Below are positions 53,451-63,867 of a DNA stretch of 64,000 nt, piece after piece. The position numbers and the translations under genes were made by a program. The notes beneath the pieces are model-generated. The model was not told the DNA's origin. It ran no database searches and saw nothing but the letters and a program-made list of their open reading frames with translations. This DNA is from Bacillus sp. JCM 19058. Lineage in GTDB: Bacteria; Bacillota; Bacilli; Bacillales_H; Bacillaceae_D. The stretch's first letter is position 1. Each line of letters begins with the position of its first letter. The stretch is from the NCBI GenBank assembly GCA_001310555.1, contig BAXO01000017.1, forward strand, positions 9,176 through 73,175, given 5' to 3'.

Positions 53451-54298
53451 CTACAAGCGATTTTTGCGCGGATAATATCGTATTTTCAAGCAGCATTGTA
53501 ATCGTCATTGGCCCTACCCCACCCGGAACGGGCGTAATAAACGATGCTACTTCACTCACTTCGTCAAAATCAACATCCCCGCAAAGCTTACCGTCCTCGC
53601 GATTCATGCCTACATCGATAACGACTGCGCCTGGCTTAACGTCAGCAGCTTTCACTAATTTGGCGCGGCCAATCGCAACAATTAGCAAATCGGCTTGCCT
53701 AGTAATAGCAGACAAATTAGCCGTTCGAGAATGACAATAGGTAACAGTTGCGTGTTCCCTTAACAATAACTGGCCGACAGGCTTTCCAACAATATTGCTT
53801 CGACCGATAACGACTGCGTGCTTTCCTTCAATCGTAATGCCTGCTTCCTTCATCATCTCGATAATGCCATAAGGCGTACACGGTAAAAAGGTATCCTCAC
53901 CAGTCATCATTTTCCCGATGCTGATCGGATGAAACCCATCGACATCTTTTGCTGGAGAGATCCGTTCAATAACCGCCTGCTCTGAAATTTGAGAAGGTAA
54001 GGGGAGCTGAACAAGGATTCCATCGATTGCGCTGTCTTCGTTCAACCGGTCGATGTGTTCTAACAGTTCTTCCTCAACAATATCGCTAGGAAGCTCAATT
54101 AAACGAGAATAAATCCCTATCTGTTCACAGGCTTTCTGCTTCGCACGAACATAGGTTTTCGATGCTTGGTTATCCCCTACTAAAACGACAGCTAAGCCGG
54201 GAACGATATTGCGCTTTTTTTAACTCAGTTACCTTGTCCTGCATTTGCTCCCTTTTTTTTGCCGCCAATTGTTTTCCGTTCAATAGTTTTGCCGTCAT
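53451..54298 (-). CDS. folD: Methylenetetrahydrofolate dehydrogenase/cyclohydrolase FolD, frameshifted
   Basis: Bifunctional one-carbon enzyme. [15 protein letters not shown] start; [21 protein letters not shown] with catalytic Lys/Tyr; [28 protein letters not shown] site; [18 protein letters not shown] end signature. One extra base in T7 54215-54221. As written there is no stop before xseA, but removing one base from T5 53461-53465 ends it at 53451 with 281 residues, the normal length. I therefore place the end there as an inference. Confidence 0.9.
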
Positions 54299-54312
54299 TG
54301 CCTTGGCTCCCC

Positions 54313-54704
54313 TCATCGTTCTGTTTCGATTGACTTTGATAAAACACCGTTAATAAACTTCCCCGCATCTTGTCCGCCAAAAGCTTTAGCCAATTCAATT
54401 GCTTCATTAAATGTGACATTGACAGGTATATCGTCAATAAATTTTATTTCATACATCGCCATTCTGGCGATAGCACGATCGACATGACCCATCCGTTCAA
54501 GCGTCCACCCTTGTAGATTGGCTGAAATCAATTGATCCAGCTCGTTTTTGTGTTCGAGTGTTCCAAAAACGAGCTCATTCAGAAATTGGCTCGTTTCTTC
54601 GCTTCATCGAGGACGCTAGCAAGCGCCGTATTTGGTTCAAACTCAGCCATGTCCATTTGATAAAGGGCTTGTGCCGCTCGTAAGCGAGCTAAACGTCGAT
54701 TCAT
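54313..54704 (-). CDS. nusB: Transcription antitermination factor NusB, one frameshift
   Basis: 130 residues, all helical. MNRRLARLRAAQALYQMDM start, then (after adding one base near 54602) GEETSQFLNELVFG, and WTLERMGHVDRAIARMAMYEI, INEAIELAKAFGG-like FNEAIELAKAFGGQDAGKFINGVL. Binds boxA of rRNA leader transcripts with NusE. RBS AAGGAG upstream of 54704. Just upstream of folD in the operon. Confidence 0.94.
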
Positions 54705-54928
54705 CTTTCCTTGCTCCTTTTAGGCAGTAGTCTTAATAAATCATAGCATAACACGTCTTTTGAAAACAGGAAAATACTGAATAGAAAAACTGCTTTTTCC
54801 AATTGCATTTTTCATTCACAAAATACCGGTTAAAAATAAGCAATTGTCCTCTTTCCTGCATTTTTGATTTGACCATAATGAACAAAGCATCTGATGAGCC
54901 TTCCCTCTTTGTCCTCAGAGGCACAAGC

Positions 54929-54961
54929 AAAGACAGTCAAGTCGATGCCTTGACTGTCTTT
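54929..54961 (-). terminator. Rho-independent terminator after asp23
   Basis: 13-bp perfect stem AAAGACAGTCAAG and complement, 7-base loop, 6 bases after the asp23 stop. Confidence 0.85.
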
Positions 54962-54966
54962 GCTAT

Positions 54967-55362
54967 CTAGAGCTCTTCTTCCGGCTCGTTCGACTCAAAA
55001 TGAACTCCGACGACATGGACATTAATAGACTGTAATTCGATCGCTGTCATCGTTTCGAGCGTCTGCTTAATATTTGTCTGAATAAGCTTAGCTACTTCCG
55101 GAACGGAGACACCGTACGTCATAATAACAGATACATCAACCGTTATCCCGTCTTCGCCAAGCTCAACCTTAATACCTTTCCCGTGATTAACACGGCCTAG
55201 GCGTTCAGCTACACCGGTTGCAAAGTTCCCACGAAGAGTTGCGACTCCATCTACCTCCGAAGCAGCAATACCGGCAATGACCTCAATGACCTCAGGAGAA
55301 ATTTCTACCTTGCCAAGCCCCGTCTTTTGCTCTTCCAACTCCAAAATCTGGTTTTCGTTCAT
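54967..55362 (-). CDS. yqhY: Asp23/Gls24 family protein YqhY
   Basis: 131 residues, intact. GKVEISPEVIEVIAGIAASEVDGVATLRG and GVSVPEVAKLIQTNIKQTLETMT are the Asp23 signatures. In B. subtilis YqhY is made with accB-accC and limits acetyl-CoA carboxylase activity; its loss selects mutations in accDA/birA. It lies 23 bases after accC here, supporting the same role. Confidence 0.93.
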   Translation of the reverse strand: MNENQILELEEQKTGLGKVEISPEVIEVIAGIAASEVDGVATLRGNFATGVAERLGRVNHGKGIKVELGEDGITVDVSVIMTYGVSVPEVAKLIQTNIKQTLETMTAIELQSINVHVVGVHFESNEPEEEL

Positions 55363-55385
55363 GACTCATCCCTCCTATAGTAGTA

Positions 55386-56754
55386 TCATTCATTCCCCAA
55401 ATCCTCAGACATAATCTCATAAGTCTCCAAAAACTTCGTATTAAAATCGCCGGATATAAATGTTTCATGATTAAACAAGCGCAGATGGAAGGGAATCGTC
55501 GTTTCAACCCCCTCAATTTCAAACTCTGACAACGCTCTTTTCATACGGGCGATGGCTTCTGCTCGAGTCGGTCCGTATGTAATGACTTTGGCAATCATCG
55601 AATCATAATAAGGAGATATCATGTATCCGGTATACACGGCAGAGTCGACGCGAACTCCTAGCCCGCCTGGAGGCAAATATTCAGTAATTCTTCCGGGTGA
55701 GGGCATGAAGTTTTTGGCTGGATTCTCAGCATTGATCCGGCATTCAATCGACCAGCGTTAAACGTGATATCTTCTTGAGAGAAGGAAAGCCTTTCCCCAT
55801 TTGCTACTTTAATCTGTTCTTTAATTAAATCAATTCCTGTAACCATTTCCGTTACTGGGTGCTCCACCTGAATTCTTGTGTTCATTTCCATGAAGTAGAA
55901 GTGACCTGTGTGATGATCAAAAATGAATTCCACAGTCCCAGCTCCGCTGTATTCTACTGCTTTTGCAGCAGCGACGGAAGCGGCGCCCATTTCAGCCCGT
56001 TTTTCGGTAGAAATCGCTGGAGATGGCGTTTCTTCCACCAGCTTTTGAAGTCGGCGCTGAATACTGCAGTCGCGCTCCCCTAAGTGAACGACATTGCCGT
56101 GATTATCGGCAAGTACTTGAATTTCAACATGGCGGAAGTTTTCAATATATTTTTCGAGATACACACCAGGGTTGCCAAATGAAGTCTCGGCTTCCTGCTG
56201 AGTTATATTGATCCCTTTTTGTAATTCCTCGGGGCTATGAGCAACGCGAATCCCTTTGCCTCCACCGCCAGCAGTTGCTTTAATGATAACTGGAAACCCG
56301 ATTTCTTCGGCGACTTGCAAGGCCTCTTCATACGTTCCCACGAGTCCTTTTGAGCCAGGAACAATTGGAACGCCCGCTTCCTCCATCGTCGCACGCGCCA
56401 CATCCTTCGTGCCCATCCGATTAATAGCAGAAGGGCTCGGTCCGATAAAAGTAATGTTGCAAGCTCCACATATTTCAGCAAAATCCGCGTTTTCGGCTAG
56501 AAAGCCGTAGCCCGGGTGAATCGCGTCAACTTCAGTCAAAGTTGCCACGCTCATAATATTAGTGAAGTTTAAATAGCTTAATGGGGCCGCAGTCGGGCCG
56601 ACACAATAGGCTTCATCTGCCATTTTTACATGCAGCGCCTCCTGATCGGCTTCAGAAAAAAACAGCAACCGTTTCAATCCCCAATTCCCGACATGCACGT
56701 ATGATTCGAACGGCAATCTCGCCCCTGTTCGCAATTAATATTTTTTTTAATCAT
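55386..56754 (-). CDS. accC: Acetyl-CoA carboxylase, biotin carboxylase subunit, three frameshifts
   Basis: ATP-grasp enzyme, 455 residues after correction. [22 protein letters not shown] start, [36 protein letters not shown] loop, [29 protein letters not shown] and [14 protein letters not shown]. Breaks: T8 56741-56748 (+1), A7 56656-56662 (+1) and about 55755 (one base missing before [12 protein letters not shown]). Essential for fatty-acid synthesis, so the breaks are almost surely not biological. Start 56754 has AGGAG upstream. Confidence 0.96.
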
Positions 56755-56771
56755 TTCAACTCGTCTCCTAC

Positions 56772-57263
56772 TTATTTCGGCTCTACAGTAAAAAGAGGCT
56801 GTCCATATTCAACCAACTCGCCGTTTTCTGCCAATATTTCTACGATGGAGCCTTTAACCTCTGCCTCGATTTCGTTCATAAGCTTCATCGCCTCTACGAT
56901 GCAGACAACCGATTCTTCATGCACAGAGTCACCTTTCTTAACATAAGGATCCGAGTCCGGAGACGGAGCTGTATAAAACGTTCCGACCATCGGTGATGTA
57001 ATCGTATGTAAATGTTCCTTCGTAGTAGCAGCCGTCGCACTTTGTTCTGCTTGCTCAAATTCCTGCCCAGCTGAATTCGCGGCAGTCGCCGGCTGGACTG
57101 GTGCAACATTGCTAGATGCCGGATTACTGGTAGCTGAAATGAGCTTCTGACCTTGCTCTTTACGGAGGACTAATTTTGTTCCATCCTGTTCATAATTTAA
57201 TTCTGATAGGTTCGATTCGTCAACGAGTTTAATTAAGGTTTGAATATCGTCGATGTTTAACAT
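56772..57263 (-). CDS. accB: Acetyl-CoA carboxylase, biotin carboxyl carrier protein
   Basis: 163 residues, intact. N-terminal [24 protein letters not shown], Ala/Gln/Pro-rich linker, and biotinyl domain with the biotinylated Lys in [15 protein letters not shown]. Start 57263 is set by AAAGGAGTG; in-frame codons upstream are not supported. Precedes accC by 17 bases. Confidence 0.96.
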   Translation of the reverse strand: MLNIDDIQTLIKLVDESNLSELNYEQDGTKLVLRKEQGQKLISATSNPASSNVAPVQPATAANSAGQEFEQAEQSATAATTKEHLHTITSPMVGTFYTAPSPDSDPYVKKGDSVHEESVVCIVEAMKLMNEIEAEVKGSIVEILAENGELVEYGQPLFTVEPK

Positions 57264-57580
57264 GTATGTACACTCCTTTATTTTCTTACTTATGAAACTG
57301 AATGCTCTTCGGCGCAACAGTCGGGCAAACTTCATACCCGCCAAAAAAAGCGCGATCGCAACGAGCCGATTCGGATGAATAAACGCAAATTATATATTCC
57401 TTTTGCTAAGCTAGTAAAGCAAAGCCAAAGTAAAAATCTCGAAAGCCAACTATGCTGAGCCCGTCAATTCCAGCAGGAAATGCCTGCCTTCTGCCAACTG
57501 TAATTATATCATAGAAGATAAGGCTTCCTAATATTAAATAAGGCCTGTTCCATTTATATTCGCTGTCAGCCGAAAAAAAA
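57264..57580. other. Intergenic region upstream of accB
   Basis: About 315 bases containing the accB promoter region; no FapR palindrome or other site was recognised with confidence. Confidence 0.4.
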
Positions 57581-57606
57581 CCTCCATTAAGTTTTGTTAA
57601 TGGAGG
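57581..57606 (-). terminator. Rho-independent terminator
   Basis: CCTCCATTAA / TTAATGGAGG stem with 6-base loop and T8 tail on the minus strand, just after the hypothetical gene at 57613. Confidence 0.95.
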
Positions 57607-57612
57607 GAAATC

Positions 57613-57978
57613 TTATTGCTCATTTTCCTCGTTCTCAGCTTCCTCATTCACTATTAACGCTTCCTTTTTATATTGGCGGAAAACCGGAAATTCAGATAAA
57701 TTGTCAGGAATTTTACCATCTTCAAGCAAAATAATTTTTACAATATCCTTATTTCGCGCCATATGATACTTCTCCCCATATTCATTTTCTTGGGTGTATC
57801 GCTTTAAATTGGCATAATCTTCTTCCTGTATCGAAACGGTATACATTCCCCCGTCTCCAGTTTCAAATTGCTGCTCAAACCCAATTTCGAACTCGACAAT
57901 TTGAATGTTATCGTTCTTCAAGTTACGCGTTTGCTCAAGAACTGCTTTGGACCCATCCGTTAAATCTGTCCATTCCAT
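57613..57978 (-). CDS. Conserved-looking hypothetical protein, cytosolic
   Basis: 121 residues, acidic, no signal or membrane segment. MEWTDLTDGSKAVLEQTRNL, then alternating strands (IQIVEFEIGFEQQFE, GGMYTVSIQEEDYANLKRY) and an acidic tail EEAENEENE. I do not recognise the family. The start at 57978 has AGGAG 9 bases upstream; a further in-frame ATG lies 33 bases earlier without one. It has its own terminator and sits between spoIIIAH and accB, where B. subtilis has no gene of this type that I can recall. Confidence 0.6.
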   Translation of the reverse strand: MEWTDLTDGSKAVLEQTRNLKNDNIQIVEFEIGFEQQFETGDGGMYTVSIQEEDYANLKRYTQENEYGEKYHMARNKDIVKIILLEDGKIPDNLSEFPVFRQYKKEALIVNEEAENEENEQ

Positions 57979-58390
57979 TTCATATCGCTCCTCATAAAGT
58001 GAATCCTTCATCAGTAAAGTTTTTACGAAGACTGATGGTTAGTTACATCAATCAGAGAATGACGACAATTAACCACCATCCTAAAAACATTCGTTTTTGA
58101 TATAAGTGTTCAAAGCCGCTTCATCCGGTTAAAAGAGAATTCTCCATCAAACGCTTTAAGCGGGATGGTTCAAACTAGATATAACAAATTACATTGTCGT
58201 ATTATATCATGTCCTTATGAGCAATGCACATAAATTTCCGACGTGACGCAAGTTTTTTTCTAATTTTTTTGCCACGGAAATAACGCTAAGTAAATAACTC
58301 CTCTCCGTCTATTGGCAGACAAGTCCGTGCGATTTGATCGGATCATAGCGTTGTTCTCGCATAACGATTTCGCAGCCTTTAGAAGGTAAA
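57979..58390. other. Intergenic region, nothing recognised
   Basis: About 410 bases between the spoIIIA operon terminator and the hypothetical gene. It should carry that gene's promoter; I saw no clear match. Confidence 0.5.
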
Positions 58391-58441
58391 CAAAAAAAAC
58401 AAAGCCAGCATATTCCTAATCCTGCACGGAACATACTGGCT
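58391..58441 (-). terminator. Rho-independent terminator of the spoIIIA operon
   Basis: Interrupted stem AGCCAGTATGTTCC / GGAATATGCTGGCT (58403-58441 on the plus strand) with T8-rich tail on the minus strand, 50 bases after spoIIIAH. Confidence 0.85.
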
Positions 58442-58490
58442 ATTTTCTATCGACTCTCCTAATCGAAGTACCTTTCAGCTCGCCCTTAAC

Positions 58491-59189
58491 TTAGCGATGA
58501 CCGACGGCAATTTCTATTCCTTCACCAACTTCAGTCACAGCCATTTGCATAATTTCGATCGTTTCTTCTTTCGTTAACTCAGACGCTTGAACGTAAATTT
58601 GAATTTCATCTTCATTGGCGGAAACGAGAACATCCTCATAACCACCCTTAGCTCTAATTAATGTTTCGAGTTGCTCCTCATGCTGGGCCAACTGCTGAAG
58701 CATTTGATTCTCGTCGTAAGCCTCCGACTTCTGCTCGGCTGAAACTTCAACAGATGCTGCCACCTGATCATTTTGTTCAGATAACCGGTCGCGTGCCTCT
58801 TGCTGCTGCATTCTTAACGTTGCAAAGACCTCTCCCGTTGAATGACCTTCGTTTACCGCTTCTTCTTCTGCAGCTTCTTCTTCTGCTGATTCCTTATCGC
58901 CTGGCTCTTGCTCTCGTTCAGGCTCACCTTCTGGCTCCTTGCCTTCTTCTCCCTTTTTGGGCTCTTCTTCATCCTCGGCCGCTTCGAACTCTTCCTCAAT
59001 ATTAACAATAACCCATTTTCGTCCTCGTCTATCGTCTCACCGCTCGCTTCTTCATCCTGCTTTTCATCGTCATTAACGAGTGCCATTTCCCCGTCGGATC
59101 CCGGTCCGCCTGATATATAATACACGGATAATACGATAATTAAACTAAGCATTGTTAATAACCATACCGTTTGTTTTTTTCAGAACCAT
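58491..59189 (-). CDS. spoIIIAH: SpoIIIAH, forespore-channel protein, two frameshifts
   Basis: Mother-cell membrane protein that binds forespore SpoIIQ to form the intercellular channel. One N-terminal helix (WLLTMLSLIIVLSVYYI), a long Glu-rich linker (EEEFEAAEDEEEPKKGEEG and beyond, about residues 60-125), and the C-terminal ring-building domain AGGYEDVLVSANEDEIQIYVQ-like. 232 residues. Breaks: T7 59174-59180 (+1) and TTTT 59016-59019 (one base missing). The acidic linker is longer than in B. subtilis. RBS GAGGAGG. Confidence 0.93.
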
Positions 59190-59193
59190 TTTA

Positions 59194-59863
59194 TTATTCC
59201 TCCTCTGATTTCATTGGCATTACTGATACTCGATGTGTTGGAACGTCAAGCACTCGACTTACCGCTTCAACGACGTTCGCCTTAACTTGAACATTCTCAA
59301 CCCCTTGTGCGACAACGAGTACCCCTCTAATTACCGGTTTTTCTTTTCGAACAAGAAGCGCTTCTTCCTTGTCTCCATTTCTCACAATGACTACTTGCTC
59401 TTCTCTTGTCCGGTCTTCAACTTTGCGAGTACCTCCTTCGCGATCAGTTTCATTCGTATCCTGGTTCTTCGAGCTAATATTTTTTTCGTAAATTGTTTGT
59501 TCGGTCGAATCAAGGTTGACCATGACGGACACATGGTTAAGTCCGACGATTTTGGCTAACGTTTCTCTAAGCTGATTTTCATAGCGAATTTCGTAATCCT
59601 CCATCGAATAAGGCTCTGCCGCCGATTCTTGCTTTTTTTCCAAAGGCTTCCTGTTCATCGGCTGTTTCCTCACGAAACGCTGTAGAGGTTAAATGTTCAT
59701 CCTCCGTTTGCTTATTCAGGAGGTTACTAGCAATCATCAAAGCAATACCAACACAGCCAAGGAGAAGAACATACTGGAGAGGCCATTTTTTCTTCTTATT
59801 CGGTTCCTGCTTCTGAAACAACTTTTGCAGCCATTGGCGCTCCTTTTGTTCATGTTTGCTCAT
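59194..59863 (-). CDS. spoIIIAG: SpoIIIAG, one frameshift
   Basis: 222 residues. One N-terminal helix (VLLLGCVGIALMIASNLL) and a ring-building-motif domain (YENQLRETLAKIVGLNHVSVMVNLDSTE ... ENVQVKANVVEAVSRVLDVP), homologous to flagellar FliF; forms the large ring in the mother-cell membrane. One extra base in T7 59633-59639 joins EAFGKKQESAAE. ATG overlaps the spoIIIAF stop (ATGA). Confidence 0.94.
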
Positions 59864-60532
59864 TCTGCTCGTTTCCCCCCTTCCCACGAAAGCGAAATAA
59901 TGTCTTCAGATAGTTGCCAGCTCTTGGAGAGAAACCGTTGTACTGGCTTCAATTCCGGCAGCTGCTCTACTTCTTCTGGCTGGTTGGGAGAGGTTGTGTC
60001 GATCGTTACGACACGGACTGGTTCAACCTGACGCTTCCGCTCACCGTCTTCTTGCTCCTCGTTGCTTTCCTCGAAAGCCTTTACCTCCACATGAATCGCT
60101 GTCATGTGCTCGATTAGTTCCTCAGTGGATAAAGCTTCAATCTGACTTTCATCGATTTGGATATAGATTTGTACGATATCGAGAGAGTATGTGTCACGTA
60201 ACTCCTCCTCTACTTCATTTTCTAGCTGGACAGCCACCTGTTCAGAAATATATGCACGTTGTCCGAGCTCTATATCTCTTTTTTGCAAATTTATAGATTG
60301 TTCTATCTCCCATTCTGCTGATTCGGTGTTACTTACGTTAGAAAAAAAGCCATTGATCAACATCTTCCGTAAAGATCGATAATAGCGGCTGCAAAATGAC
60401 AACGAACAAAAGTAATCCGACGACCATTTTCACATAGCGTTGCATACTGGAATTCGGAAGTAAGAGCTCGAGGATCGTCGCAAGCAAAATTAATAAAATA
60501 ATATTTGTTAGCCAATCAGTAATAAAGCTCAA
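59860..60532 (-). CDS. spoIIIAF: SpoIIIAF, one frameshift
   Basis: 223 residues with two N-terminal helices (NIILLILLATILELLLP, MVVGLLLFVVILQPLL) and a soluble ring-building domain (TYSLDIVQIYIQIDES). One extra base in A7 60342-60348 separates QWLF from SNVSNTESAEW. Component of the SpoIIIA-SpoIIQ complex. Confidence 0.93.
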
Positions 60533-60551
60533 CGCGCCTTCCTCCTTCCAG

Positions 60552-61735
60552 TCAACGCACCATCAAGGATAAATTACCCGCCGCTATCATAATCGTCAGA
60601 GCGAGAAAAAACATTAAGCTAACTAAGGCTAGAGCGGCAAAGACATAAATCACCGCTTTCCCAATAATCGATAAGCATTCAATAATCGGCCCTCCCCCTA
60701 AAGGTTGCAAAACCGCTGCGGAAAGATTAAAAATCAAAGCGAGAGAAAGAACCTTGAGCGCCGGAAAAGCGATAATCATTAATAGGATCGCTAAACCCGC
60801 GATACCGACAGTATTTTTTAGTAAAACAGATGCGCTCAACACGGTATCAGCCGCATCCGTAAACAGCCGGCCGACAATCGGGATAAAGTTTCCGGCAATA
60901 AATTTTGCCGTACGGACAGTGATTCCGTCGGTAACGGCAGAGGAAGCTCCTTGAACAGAGATCACGCCTAAAAACACCGTTAAGAAAATGCCTAATGAGC
61001 CGATCGCAATATTTCTGAGAAGATTTGCTAGTTTTGTCACCTTGTAATGCTCTGTCAGCGTACTAATAATGCCGAGCACTGTTGAAAGAAACAGCAACGG
61101 AAGCACAATATGCTGGATTAAAAGACCGCTCGTATGAACAAGAAAAATGATTAATGGATGAAACAGCGCTGCCGAAACAACGTTGCCGACGGAAGCCATC
61201 AGGGCAAGAAGAAGCGGCAGTAAGGCTACCATGAAGTGGATCATATTATTAATTGCATCCTGGGCATACGTAATCGAAATATGGAAGCTGTTTAACGCAA
61301 TAACCATTAAAACCATATACGTTATTGCGTACGCTACCTTACTAATCGTGTGCTGTTCAAACGCATTTTGAAGCGATTGGAGAATCAGGCAGAAAATTGT
61401 TAGTAATATTAACGTTCCTAATAGCTTACCGTTGACAATTAATTCGTGGAGAAGAAAGCGGACGAGCCCAATCCCCCATTCTTTTAACGAAAATTGCTTG
61501 TCCCCTTGAATAAACTCCCGAAACGACCCCTTTTGGCTTTCCGGCAAAAACCGCCGTATTCGGACGAAACCTCCTCCCAATACTCCTGAATTTCATCTAA
61601 GCGCAGCTGTTCGATTTGAGTTTCCATAAAACCTTCCGCATCCCCGGAATCGTTATCCTCGGCCTGAGCTAAAACCGGACAAAGGAAAAAGAAGACGAGC
61701 ACTCCAAACACTAACGGTAGTTCCGCACAGGTCAT
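60552..61735 (-). CDS. spoIIIAE: SpoIIIAE, polytopic membrane protein, one frameshift
   Basis: About 394 residues with a signal peptide (VLVFFFLCPVLAQAED) and seven to eight helices; GIITVRTAKF-type TDGITVRTAKFIAGNFIPIVGRLFTDAADTVL is the conserved core. A5 at 61546-61550 should be six long to join SSEYGGF to LPESQKGSFREF. The start is uncertain: ATG 61735 directly abuts GGAGGA, so a slightly downstream start or another indel is possible. Confidence 0.92.
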
Positions 61736-61752
61736 TCCTCCTCCAGACTCGC

Positions 61753-62148
61753 TCAGTTTGGCATTAATGAAAGAATCATTTCAATCACAGCAGTTAAAAT
61801 CGGGATCGCCATAACAAGAATCAAGACTTTTCCAGCTAATTCGATTTTGGCAGCAATTGCAGCTTGTCCCGCGTCTTTCGCGATTTGGGCTCCGAATTCG
61901 GCGATGTAGGCTACCCCAATAATTTTCAGGATCGTATTCAAATACATAATGTTTATATTGGCGTTTTGTGCCATTTGATTGAGCATGTCGATGATTTTGG
62001 AAATTTCGTCGATAAGAAATAGAAAGATCAGGATCCCGACGAAGGTCGTCAATAAAAAAGCAAAGAGGGGCTTCTGTTCTTTTACGACAAGCGCCAGGAA
62101 GGTTGCGATCAGCCCTAACCCGACAATCTGGATTATATCAATCGTCAC
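61753..62148 (-). CDS. spoIIIAD: SpoIIIAD, membrane protein
   Basis: 131 residues, intact, four helices. GLGLIATFLALVVKEQKPLFAFLL and IAEFGAQIAKDAGQAAIAAKIELAGKVLIL are family signatures. GTG start at 62148 after AAAGGGGTGG. Between AC and AE in the eight-gene operon. Confidence 0.95.
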   Translation of the reverse strand: MTIDIIQIVGLGLIATFLALVVKEQKPLFAFLLTTFVGILIFLFLIDEISKIIDMLNQMAQNANINIMYLNTILKIIGVAYIAEFGAQIAKDAGQAAIAAKIELAGKVLILVMAIPILTAVIEMILSLMPN

Positions 62149-62156
62149 CCACCCCT

Positions 62157-62362
62157 TTATCCTTGGAACAAGAAGACACCTCTAATTTTTTTTGGAAGAG
62201 GTCATCAATGATCGATGCGACCATGTAAAGGACGACAACAAAGCCGATCAACGTTACCCAATGGGCCCAATCTTCCTTTCCCATTTGTTTTAAAACGGTA
62301 TGAATCATCGCGACAACAATTCCAATCCCTGCAATTTGAAAAATGGTGTTTACATCGTACAC
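62157..62362 (-). CDS. spoIIIAC: SpoIIIAC, small membrane protein, one two-base insertion
   Basis: DVNTIFQIAGIGIVVAMIHTVL, two helices. T8 at 62186-62193 gives a wrong tail; removing two bases restores DDLFQKIRGVFLFQG, which matches the B. subtilis ending residue for residue in spacing, and a 67-residue length. This is the clearest proof that some A/T runs are too long by two. GTG start 62362 is 8 bases from GAGGGGAG. Confidence 0.95.
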
Positions 62363-62430
62363 CTCAGCCACTCCCCTCTGATGCGCCCTGCTCCTACGTA
62401 AGGCAATTGAAGCGATGCATTAATGATCGG

Positions 62431-62945
62431 CTACAGCATCATGACTATAATCAATAGTCCGCTTAAGAAGCCAAGGCTTTTCACCATTCGCTCATAGCGT
62501 TGCTGCTTATCTCGTGCTTCCCCTTCCTCACGCTCAAGGTGGGCAAGCGTTAATTTAATTTGCTTGCGCTGCTGTTCTTGATCTTGCTGACCTAACGTCG
62601 CCCCAAATTGGCTCATCACTTCGCGTTCACTTTGCAATAAGGCGGTATCACTCCACATATCGGCCAAGCTTTTTTTCCCACGCCTCGTAAGCTGACATTT
62701 CCTTTTCGTGTAAATAGTCGGCAAAGCCTTGAAAAAAACTGGGCAAGCGGTGCAGAAATTTGCTTGGCTAAATGCTCGCTCGCCTCCGCTAGCGGCGTGA
62801 GGCCATACAGCATTTCGGCTTCCAATGACTGAATGGCCACTTTTAATTGACGCAGCTGTCTTGGTCGTTCGCTTAGACGCCGTGCATATTCGAACCCGAT
62901 CCCTGTTGTCGCCAGCAAGATAAAAATCGCTCCTATCAGTTTCAC
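62431..62945 (-). CDS. spoIIIAB: SpoIIIAB, two frameshifts
   Basis: 170 residues. MKLIGAIFILLATTGIGFEYA anchor, SLEAEMLYGLTPLAEA, and after correction FFQGFADYLHEKEMSAYEAWEKSLADMW and GATLGQQDQEQQRKQIKLTLAHLE, with a C-terminal helix. Breaks: A7 62732-62738 and T7 62670-62676, one extra base each. GTG start 62945. Confidence 0.94.
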
Positions 62946-62978
62946 TGTTCGATCCCCGCGTCCCGTATACGCCTAACA

Positions 62979-63855
62979 CTACCGCTGAGTCGTCCGCATC
63001 AACTCGACACAGCGTTCAAACGCCTCCATCTGAAAAAGTGGCATTAAGGCAGGCCTCTTCTTAATATCCTCTAGCACGTGGCCATGAGCCGTTGTCATGA
63101 CTTTAACGCCGGCATGTAGCGCCTCTTGGATTGCGATCGTATCCTCAGAACGGCCGATTTCATCGACGATCAACACGTCAGCTCATGGAACGAATCATCA
63201 TCATGATCCCCTCTGCTTTTGGGCAGCCATCTAATACGTCCACTCGAGTCCCGAGGTCGTGCTGTGGGACTCCTTTTACACTGGCCGCTAGCTCTGAACG
63301 CTCATCAACAATTGCAACTTTAAGTGGTGCGATCCCTTTTTCTAGTACCCCTTCACTGATGAGGCGGGCTAAATCGCGCAAAAGTGTTGTTTTTCCTGAT
63401 TGAGGAGGACCGACGAAGATCGTATTTAACCATCTCGAGCGGTACAGCTCTGATACTAGCTTTTCGGCTGCTCCCTTCGTTTGTCTTGCCATGCGAATAT
63501 TGTAAGAGCTAACCTCCCTCAAAGTTTTAACTTGTCCTTTCTCGAGAACAACCTTACCGGCAAGACCGACTCGGTGACCGCCGCGTATCGTAATAAACCC
63601 GCGTTTTAGCTCTTCTTCAAAGGCATAGAGGGAATATTGGCTTAGTTGATTTAAAATAAATTGACCATCCTCCGGCTGCACGACATACGAGTCGCTACCT
63701 CCCTGAGGATAGTGTGGATTACCTTTACTAATTACTTCGAGCGGTCGTCCAATTCGGATGCGGATTTCCTCTAGGTCATGACGAGTCGTTTTCGGCAGTT
63801 GCTGAAGAATTCGACGGATCGTTTCAGGTAACACCGCGACGATTTCATTTAACAT
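62979..63855 (-). CDS. spoIIIAA: SpoIIIAA, AAA-type ATPase, one frameshift
   Basis: 292 residues. N-terminal domain, Walker A TIFVGPPQSGKTTLLRDLARLIS, Walker B VLIVDEIGRSED and TTAHGH. Secretion-type ATPase energising the SpoIIIA channel. At 63181 two bases are missing: MRSMS-PDVLIVDEI requires AGCCCTGAC where AGCTGAC is read. Start 63855 follows GAGGGGGTG. First spoIIIA gene after yqhV. Confidence 0.95.
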
Positions 63856-63867
63856 ACGGACACCCCC

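Noticed and set aside
52690..54045. A single FolD-XseA fusion protein
   Set aside because: Both halves have normal family boundaries and a T5 run sits at the junction in a region full of homopolymer indels; kept only as a finding.
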